From: Plakobranchus ocellatus
Taxonomy: Eukaryota > Mollusca > Gastropoda > Plakobranchidae
Direction: 5' to 3'
Assembly (NCBI GenBank): GCA_019648995.1
Contig: BLXT01003833.1
Location: 101,109 to 128,543 of the forward strand
Length of the DNA: 27,435 bases
In this document: one piece after another, positions 19,872 to 27,435 of the stretch
How the letters are laid out: every line of letters begins with the position of its first letter
Numbering within the stretch: the first letter of the stretch is position 1
The notes under the pieces: model-generated
Told to the model about the DNA's origin: nothing
The model's input: only the letters and a program-made list of their open reading frames with translations
Database searches by the model: none
Program-made: the position numbers and the translations under genes

Positions 19872-21248
19872 CGAGGGAAGTTCAGAAAGTAACGGGAAAA
19901 ATGGAATTACTCAAAAAGTATTTAATTGACAAGCATGAAACTTGCACATGGGAAAGATAAATTTATTGGCTACTTTTCTATGTAGTCCCTGTGTAGAGCT
20001 ATGCATTTTTGCCACCAAGGGACAAGCGACTATATACCCTGTGTGAAAAAGTTTGCGTCATGCTTTGAAAACCAATCACAAACTTCACCAATGAGTTTAT
20101 CTTCATCCTCAAACTTTTTGCCTCCCAGGTGACGCTTTAGGGGCTTAAATAGATGAAAGTCTGAGGGTGCAAGGTCTGGACTGTGGGCTGGATGGGGAAT
20201 AATGTCTTACCTCTAACGTTCAAACCATTCTTTTGCGCGTTTTGCCGTGTGGGGGGTTGCGTTGTCGTGTTGAAGGACAACTCCGCTACGCAAGAGTCCA
20301 GGTCTTTTGCGTGGAACAGCATGTCTCAGCCGGTCAAGTGTTTCACAATATTGATCAGCATTGACACTCTCTCCTTTTTGCAGAATATCTAAAGGATCAT
20401 TCCACGTGAGTCCTAAAATATGGTGACCATCACTATTGTTGCTGATTGCTGGACTTTGAACTTTTTTGTGACAGGAGAGGACGGGTGCTTCCATGTCATT
20501 GAGTCGTGTTTTGTCTCCGGAGTGCTCAGGTGTAACCAAGTTTCATCTCCAGTGATGAGGTGTTCAAGCAGTTTGTTCCTGGCATGATGGTCCCCGCCAG
20601 GCCCCACATAACGGTTTCATCACCTTCGTGTTGACACTGGTGCAGCAGGATTTGGGAGATCTCGACTCTCTGGCGCTTATGCTCATCTGACAACATTTTG
20701 GGGACCCATTTGGCAGCAACTTTGCGATAGCCAAGTTTATCATAGACAATTTCATAAACATTCGTTTTGGGAATATCAAGTTTCAGAGAAATTTCCTTCA
20801 GTTTCACTCTTCTGTCGACTTTAATTGAGTTCATCAACTCGAGCTGTGTTCCAGTCATTGTTTGCTGTGTTCGGGCTTCCAGACCTTGGTTCATCTTGTA
20901 AACTTGTTTGGCCGTCTTTGAACTAAGAACACCACTGATAGACTTGGGTCATCGACATTGCATGTTCACCGTAGTTTTCCACTATTTCTCTGTATAATAC
21001 GGAACATTTTGTTCCCTTTTCAAACAGAAAATGGACAACAGCTCTGATTTCCAGCTTTGACCACACTGCAATGGAAGTCACCATTTTCAAATGAATGCTG
21101 TTTAGCAGTGCGTTCACTGATGGTGCTGAAATTTGCGCACCAAGTGTACAATGAATTTTCCTACAATATGCTGTTTACCCCTGTTCAAAGTATTGACTGG
21201 ATCAAAAGTTATGATCATTTTCTGGTTACTCTCCGAACTTCCCTTGTA
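19870..21248 (-). mobile_element. Mariner transposon (Tc1/mariner, DD34D), degenerate
   Basis: The element 19872-21246 (1375 bp) is flanked by the TA target duplication (19870-19871 and 21247-21248). The left end, CGAGGGAAGTTCAGAAAGTA, and the reverse complement of the right end match at 26 of 31 positions, counted with the TA. The transposase runs on the minus strand. The length is typical of a full-length mariner, so the copy is complete in extent but decayed in its coding part. Confidence 0.93.
19970..21084 (-). pseudogene. Mariner transposase, broken
   Basis: The likely start is ATG at 21082-21084 (MVTSIAVWSKLEIRAVVHFL), with a paired-like N-terminal helix-turn-helix and QVYQW. A second HTH carries VKLKEISLKLDIPKTNVYEI. 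Catalytic residues are all present: GDETW (Asp codon 20545-20547), LQHDNATPH (20264-20266) and APSDFHLF (20159-20161). The last two are 35 codons apart, so 34 residues lie between them, the mariner DD34D signature. Frameshifts near 20900, 20605 and 20390 and in-frame stops after AKEWFER abolish function. The normal end is RDYIEK followed by a stop at 19970-19972. Confidence 0.9.
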
Positions 21249-21520
21249 ACTGGTGTTGTTCTCATGCCTCCTGTCATAATTCTAGGGTTTATATTATAGA
21301 CCCTTTTAATTGTGTTGAAATTCGTGGGGGTTGTATTCCCTTGGGACGTTATGGCATATTCAAGCATGGGACGGACTTAACCTTTATAAGCTTTTTTACT
21401 ATGCTGTGCTTGGCTTCCTAGTGTGATCAGTGCAGATCTCAGAAGCCCCCTTTTTTTGCACTGTTCAACTTGATTTTTCCACGCTAGTCTAGGATCAAAT
21501 GTTACTCTAATTACAAAACT
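21247..21520 (-). pseudogene. LINE relic: reverse transcriptase C-terminal part
   Basis: On the minus strand this reads VTFDPRLAWKNQVEQC, then a charged stretch, VRPMLEYAITSQGN and INPRIMTGGMRTTPV. That is the conserved region after the YxDD box in I/Jockey-type LINEs. It leads directly into the sequence on the other side of the mariner, where the frame resumes. Upstream of about 21520 no further RT is recognisable, so the copy is probably 5'-truncated, the usual fate of LINE insertions. A TAA interrupts the frame at about 21389. Confidence 0.8.
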
Positions 21521-23668
21521 CTGCTACGTTCTTTATTCTTTAATTGAGCTTTTGTTTACAATGTTCCATAATATATGCCTTTCGACATTTTGGATTATAC
21601 TGAACTGTATTATAATTATCTCTCTTTTTAATTTTATTTGGTGTATAAGTTTAAATTTTTTGTTAAATTGGCATTATTCAAGACAAAATCTGGAATTTCT
21701 CATTGAAGCCAAAGCCAAAGAATGTTTATGCTCACAATTTGACATGGTTTTTTCATTTAGGCATATTGCTATTATGTTGACACATAAGTTCACCTCTTTG
21801 ACTGTTTTGAGAAAGAAAAATCTGGAGCAAAATATGAAGCATTTTCTGATGCTAATCCAGATTGACATCTAGGCGTTTCAAAAATATTAAAAAAAAAAAA
21901 ACAACTAAAAAATATTGTAAAAGTGAAGTAAATGGAATTTCTGGAAACGACTGATAAAAATTGATTTTTCTTCATATTAAATTAGATAATGATTGCTGGA
22001 TAATTTTTTCCTATGTGTTTTTTTTTAAAAGGTCTTCAAATCTTAGTCCTAAGGGAATAGATAGGGAAAAGGTGTACAAGTTGCAAGTGAGTTAATCTTT
22101 TATAGGCATAACTTTTTTTGTATTCTATACCTAATACATGCAGTTCTGTATTCGACAATCTTTTAATTCTTTAGGTATCATCTTCAATATTCACAAATCT
22201 TTTTTGCCAAAATGCTGTTATCATTGACTAGCACTTCATTCACCCTAGTGCATTTTATGATAAGACACAGGTGGGTAATGGCTTTAGAGGATTGTTTTGA
22301 ATTTCTTACGCTGCCTCGTGGGAAAAGAATTCCGAATAATAAATGAAGACTTGACTTTTTCTACTTGCAAAAATCTATTAATACATATAAGCTCAATTTG
22401 TCCGTCAAGCTTTTGAGAACATCAAAAATAAAATCACAATAATCAGTCATTTAAACCGTATGTTATGAAACTGGGCCTGAAAATTTGAGTAGATTTAGTA
22501 TGCAAATATGTCAAGCTTTGTTTCTTTGCTTCCTCTAATTCAGACCAAACTTATTTAAAATACTTAGGGAATGCAAATAACATTTATCCCCCTAAAGTGC
22601 ATTTTCAAATGAATTTGAAATTAGGTTAGTTGGTATGAGTTGGAAGATATTTTTTATGGTTTTATTAAAAGGCTGTGACAAATGAAAAACATTATAAAAG
22701 TTACATTATCTAGTTTTCATCATTGCAATGCTTTTTTGAAATATATTCAGGATTTAAAATGTGTAAAATGCATCCTCAAAGTCACTGGGACTTTTCTCAA
22801 GACATGTTTTACTTTTTTACCAGTACTGCCCAACAGTCTTCTTTTCAAATCATTTCATTCATGTTTGAACAGAAGTATACACATTACTTTTCAGCTTCTA
22901 GTCAATATTATTAATTTTATCGTGGTCTGTTGGAATCTTGCCTTGCATATGTAGCCATTAAAAATTGAAATTGAAATTATAAACAACTTAACTGTACATT
23001 ACATGATCCTTTTTTTGTGCCTGTGAAATGGACATAAGTATTGTCCCTCTTATGTTTACAGACAAGACGATGTAAGCATCATTTCTCTTACATTTTTCTT
23101 TTTCATATTTAACTCTTCTGTTAGGAAAATATACCAAGTAATGCAACTATATGTAGAACATTGAGTAGATTATTTACAGTATTTTTTCATTTATTCAATG
23201 TTGTGGCCAAGGTATGGTCTCTGTGATTGAGTTGTGAATCAATAAAAAAAGTTTGAACCTTTTTTCAATAATGGCTGTTGTTTTTCAGATTTGATTTGAT
23301 AACTTTCTTACTTTTTCTGTTTACAATTTGTTTTTTCAAAATTTGGCTTTTTTTGCGTTGAATAGCCTCCTTAGTGATCTGAATGTTTAAATAATTGGCA
23401 ACTGGATTGAAAAAATAATTTTTAAGGTTTTGATGAAATTGAATGGGGAAAATCCTCTAATTCTGAGTGTCAAATTCTTGTGCAATTTGTTCTCCTACAA
23501 TAGAAAGTTGTTTGCGGGTTCATTGATTTTTTAAAATTAAATTTTTACACAGGCATACTGACTTTAACTATAAACTACAAGTTAAACAAGCATTTTTTTT
23601 CCTCTGCCTCGTAAAGATGGCATTTGTATTTTAATACACATAGTAAGAGGGCCATTATTTATTTATTA
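21521..23668. other. AT-rich intergenic stretch
   Basis: No gene or element is recognised. An A-run at 21888-21902 and T-runs occur. At about 23237-23262 an AATAAA followed by a short TTTGAACC and T-rich sequence resembles a cleavage/polyadenylation context, but no transcript can be tied to it. Confidence 0.45.
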
Positions 23669-23728
23669 TATACACGTGTGTGTGTGTATATATATATATA
23701 ATATATATGTCTATATATTTTTTTTTTC
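23669..23728. repeat. Compound (GT)n/(TA)n microsatellite with T-run
   Basis: ACACGTGTGTGTGTGTATAT passes into TA repeats and then a T10 run. It is simple-sequence DNA. Confidence 0.85.
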
Positions 23729-23811
23729 CTCTTGACATATCTGCTGATGAGTTACCAATTTTTACCTTTAAAGCTATTTTGGATTAATACTTGTTTGAGA
23801 GAAAAGTCTAT

Positions 23812-24010
23812 TATGACCAGGCTGGGTCTGATTAGGTGAGGTGTCAAGATCACCACCTGAAGCAGGCCAGGTTCAAACCCATGCTGGGGAGGGAATGTCT
23901 GAGCTGTACACCAGTGATGTTCCATAAGCATATCTTCAAATAAACGGCCTCAGAGTCTGAATAAATCAGCACGTCCAAACCGTAATTTTTTTTTTTTTTT
24001 TTTTTTTTTT
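23812..24010 (+). mobile_element. SINE-like copy with B box and T25 tail
   Basis: A near-consensus pol III B box, GGTTCAAACCC (23870-23880), lies about 45 bases after a degenerate A-box-like GGGTCTGATTAGGTG. A GC-richer body follows and ends at a run of 25 T (23986-24010), which could serve as a pol III terminator. Alternatively the T-run may be the poly(A) tail of an insertion on the minus strand. No target duplication was identified. Confidence 0.4.
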
Positions 24011-26513
24011 GCTTTAAGCATGAGTGGGTTTTAAACATTAAGAAAAATATAAATTAAAAATTAATGGGACTACATGAAGAATTTCACTTACGAAAGTTTT
24101 AATGGACTCTACTATACAATTATAGGGTTTTTTGACTCTCAAAGTAACAAATCTTTTAGTGGCCTTCAGTTTGTGTAACACACTCTGAAATTTACAGAGT
24201 CCCTCTTTCAAGGTCCTAATCAAAGATGATGTCAAAGGCAGTGCACTTCTCCATAACTGAAAAAAAAAAGTGTTTGGATAAAGCAAATTGAAGCCTTGGA
24301 TCAGAATGCTGAACATTTTAATGTGATTGTGAGTTTAGTTTTAAATTTTGCTTTTGAACATTTGGGTTAAAAGATAGAGAGACAAGATTCAATGTGTTAA
24401 TAAAAGGGCGACATTTGTATTTCGTGTTCACGCCTGTGTCAGTGTCTGCCAGATCCTTTTTTAGATCCATTTTTTGACTTGGCTTGAGTATCGCAGCTCT
24501 TATAGAACTTATTGATTTCCATAATGTCCTGGGTCCATTTGTCTTGGCAGGTACATTTGAATTATTTTGTTAGTCTGGTAGTGTTGATAACACTACGGGT
24601 CATTTGTCAAACTTGCAGGGCACGAATACAGTATGTGTTGTCAAGTTCAATTTATGAAATATGGAGCAAGGCACTGCTACCTTCAAATCTAAGATAATAA
24701 ATTGCATTGTGTTACCATTGCAGACATGATATTAGGATACATAATATGTAAATTACATGAACGTGCAGACTTATTCATTTTGAACTACCGGTAACGAGTT
24801 TTGAATATGATCGATTGCGCTGGATATTTAAATACTGCATGTAGATCACCAAAAAATACGATGCAGTGAATGACCGTTGATTTCTTTAATATAAATTAAA
24901 ATCACATGTACATTGAAATTACAACAGTACTGGTAAATTTTGTATAGATGGAAGTAAAGAAAGAATAACTGATACGGCAAACTACAAAAACACTTGAATT
25001 TAATTTGGTTTGATGATAGAATGTGTGATTTGTCTGGACTTTTAAACACAAATCAACTTTAGAGTCATTAAAGTCAGTTAAGTGTAATATTGTCTAACAG
25101 TTGACCGCCCACTCGATTTTGAAATCTGCATGTCCAATGATGATACATAACCTCCCCTGTTGCTGTAAAGAGTCTGTATACAGAACCAAATGAAGCCAAT
25201 TGAGATTGACTGCCACGCGTTTAAGTGAACTTCATTAAGCGGGTATTTGGCCCGATGGGAACTAAGCGTGAAGCGTTTCAGAATTTGAGGACAGATAATC
25301 TATTCTTAGATTAATTAACGACAAAGTTTAAAAAAAAAACCAAATCGACTTTTTTGGAAGATTAAATGTCAAAATTTGCGGTGTGTAGAACTGAACTCTT
25401 GACAAGGCTCTGCAAATAGTGGTTTGATTGAGTGTAATGAGCAAGTCGCAGAAGAGAAAGAGACAAAGAAGAGAAAAAAAAAACTGCAGCGAAATTTAAA
25501 TTAATTATGAATATTAAACGAAAGTCCAAGTATCTTTATGAATCAGGACGGTATCAAATGTAGATGTAAAGAGAGCTTTTTTAATCGAAAGAGAAAATAC
25601 CGCAAGACCAGTCCGATTTTGTCCTTAAGTCTCATTCTGACAATTTTTAGTCTGTGATTTGTGAACTTTGCAATGGTGAAAACAACATACATCTAAAGCT
25701 ATGTTGATTCTGAGTCAGTTGTGAGAAACTTTGAAGAAAAAAAAATATTTTAAAAAGAAGAAAACTTTTCAATTAACTTTTCTTAAAAGCTTTTTACATT
25801 CGATTTGTTCGGGTTTCAATACATATTCTTTACAATGGCAAGTGAAAAATGCGTATCACATCAAATCTATAGACTTACATTTATGCGTTTTATTTAAAAT
25901 ATACATTTTCCATTCAAATGAAAGCCTTAGCGGGACCGTAATTTCAGGGTATAAACAAATCTACTCAAACATTTTTCACTACGAATGGGCACCATTTTTT
26001 TTTTCTTGGTCTTCCGTATTTTTTCTATCTCTGTGAAAAGTAATTTAGTATAATGGGCAGGATCAGACATTTGGCGTATAGAATTAGAATCACTAGCGGA
26101 TTATATTTTCTTTGAAAGAAAGAACTAAGGTATCAAGGAAGTCTACTAATCAAAATGTGGAGGTGAGGTATTACTAAGTGGGTCTTGAGAATTACTTGTT
26201 GTCATATCTCTGCGCGGCAAATCTCCGTTCCCGCCTGAGGCCACATTAAGTAACAATTTGTTATATATTGCACTGGCGCAAGTCTTTTATCAATGAAAAA
26301 TTCATCAATTCAGTCGACTTCACCTGACATCGCTTGAGTTGATCCTAATTCCCAGATACATGCACCTTTGTAGCAATTGTTTTACTGTAGAGATAAAACT
26401 GATGAGTCAATGTTGACTTAGCTCACAAAATTCTCTGTCTCCTCTAACGATAAAGGATTTCAAACAGATTAGTCGATCTTTATTTTGTTTAAGGGTGTAG
26501 ATCCTCTCTCATT
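24011..26513. other. AT-rich intergenic stretch
   Basis: No gene with recognisable domains is visible on either strand. Open frames here are short and AT-driven. A TTCCCGCC motif at about 26226-26233 resembles an E2F site but is isolated. Confidence 0.45.
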
Positions 26514-26529
26514 CACACACACACACACA
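26514..26529. repeat. (CA)n microsatellite
   Basis: Eight CA units. Confidence 0.85.
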
Positions 26530-26548
26530 AAACAACGTAAAAAAAACG

Positions 26549-26642
26549 TTGAACTAATGAATAAAGAGTGACTTCTCAAGACACACGCACACTCCAAGTC
26601 CCGTAGAAAACGGTGAACTAATGAATAAAAGAAGCGACTTCT
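26549..26642. repeat. Short direct repeat
   Basis: GAACTAATGAATAAAGAG followed by GACTTCT (from 26549) recurs about 62 bases on as GAACTAATGAATAAAAGAAG and CGACTTCT (from 26612). Each unit is about 30 bases. Confidence 0.6.
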
Positions 26643-26814
26643 ATTCCTGAGATTCCAGAAGAAAAAAAAGCGACGTCACTGGCAATGCAATATGTTTCAT
26701 TCCCGCAAACAATTTTAATGAAGCAAAATGAAAAACAACAGGCACTACATATCATTGATTGTGCTTCATTTGACGGATAAACAGATATACGGGTGACTGG
26801 GTGTTCAATCCCAT

Positions 26815-26842
26815 CCCCCCTCCTCACCCCACCCCACCCCCT
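26815..26842 (-). other. G-quadruplex motif on the minus strand
   Basis: The + strand reads C6, a short spacer, C4, A, C4, A, C5, so the minus strand has four G-runs of at least four with loops of 1, 1 and 6. That meets the usual G4 pattern comfortably. No gene start or end can be tied to it in the window. Confidence 0.6.
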
Positions 26843-27435
26843 AAATCTAACACGCTGTCGAGTGTACATGTAAAGATCATTAAGAAAAGATGCACTGACG
26901 TGAATGTTTTATTGATCAGAGGATGACATACAGTATACAAATTATTACATTCACAGTAAGCCTAGAGATGCGAATCGAACCGTGGACTTCTTTTCTTTTA
27001 CTTAGCTTCCACTTTTTAAATTGTCAATATTTCTATATACAATGTGAGAAGGGCAAAAGCAAAATAGTTTTATCGGTTTTATGTTGAGCTCATTTGAATA
27101 TCGATGGGGAAAATGTAGAACGTCCATGAGGCGGCATAATATACCCGTGATCTGAATCGAACGATGACCTTAGGCGATGATAGAAACTATTCATTGACAT
27201 AGTTGTACACTACTTGTAACGATAAGTTTACAGTAAATAGCAGTTCTAAAGCTAGTTGTAGAAACTGACATAAATGATAGGTAGCTATTTGTACAAGTCC
27301 CATGATTTAGCAACGGTGGCTTTTGACTTTTTTCGAAATCTAACAATAATATTTAAATTCATACAATGTGCTGGATCACAAAATGGTAACCCTTGACCCC
27401 TGCTCGCGTCTTGAAAATTACTACAGTTGTGATGT
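26843..27435. other. AT-rich window end
   Basis: No gene is seen. Two minus-strand B-box-like motifs occur: GGTTCGATTC (complement of about 26972-26981) and GTTCGATTC (complement of about 27152-27160). Neither has a convincing A box or cloverleaf, so no tRNA is called. Confidence 0.45.

Noticed and set aside
25731..26036. 101-codon + strand frame as a gene
   Set aside because: Lys/Phe/Ser-rich low-complexity reading of AT-rich DNA, with no splice or domain evidence.
26950..27180. Two minus-strand tRNA-like B boxes as tRNA genes
   Set aside because: There is no matching A box and the T-stem does not pair, so only the motifs are noted.
1..27435. CRISPR arrays, bacterial operons, riboswitches
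   Set aside because: The window has spliced exons and eukaryotic transposons, and no regularly spaced repeats were seen.

Overview
The window reads as nuclear DNA of an invertebrate animal. It is AT-rich, protein exons are split by GT-AG introns, and the rest is a mosaic of decayed transposable elements. The I-group-like LINEs, the tRNA-derived SINE-like copies and a long TRIM-NHL gene would fit a mollusc or another lophotrochozoan, but the sequence alone does not prove the species.

There is one convincing host gene: the 3' part of a TRIM-NHL protein on the + strand. Six exons (5659-7445, 9427-9596, 10200-10347, 12926-13132, 13896-14053, 15147-15308) join in phase into about 876 residues. 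They encode a coiled coil, an unusually long Ser/Thr/Pro-rich linker, a short conserved-looking segment, and a six-blade NHL beta-propeller ending at a stop at 15306-15308. The RING and B-box exons are not visible and probably lie left of the window. The TRIM architecture suggests a ubiquitin-ligase-like protein whose propeller binds protein or RNA.

Mobile DNA fills the surroundings. Bases 1-3267 hold a decayed I/Jockey-type LINE on the + strand: a gag-like ORF1 with zinc knuckles, an APE endonuclease, and half of a reverse transcriptase whose motif A catalytic Asp reads His. The first intron inside the visible gene carries a 1229-bp solo LTR with 6-bp inverted ends and a perfect 5-bp target duplication. 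The third holds a SINE-like relic and a compound direct/inverted repeat, including a 129-bp insert flanked by TTAA. The fifth holds a tRNA-derived SINE. Downstream of the gene, a minus-strand LINE relic (RT C-terminal part plus RNase H) is split by a mariner (DD34D) element at a TA target; the LINE reading frame resumes exactly across the insertion.

Other structure: a 2 x 238-bp tandem duplication at 4894-5371, a nearly identical 2 x 155-bp tandem duplication at 17570-17879, a further SINE-like copy near 23.8-24.0 kb, microsatellites, and a strong G-quadruplex motif at 26815-26842 (minus strand). I see no gene in the last ~6 kb. No clear candidate for a wholly new system stands out. The most informative items are the nested mariner-in-LINE, the solo LTR, the TTAA-flanked insert with its empty-site copy, and the long-linker TRIM-NHL architecture.
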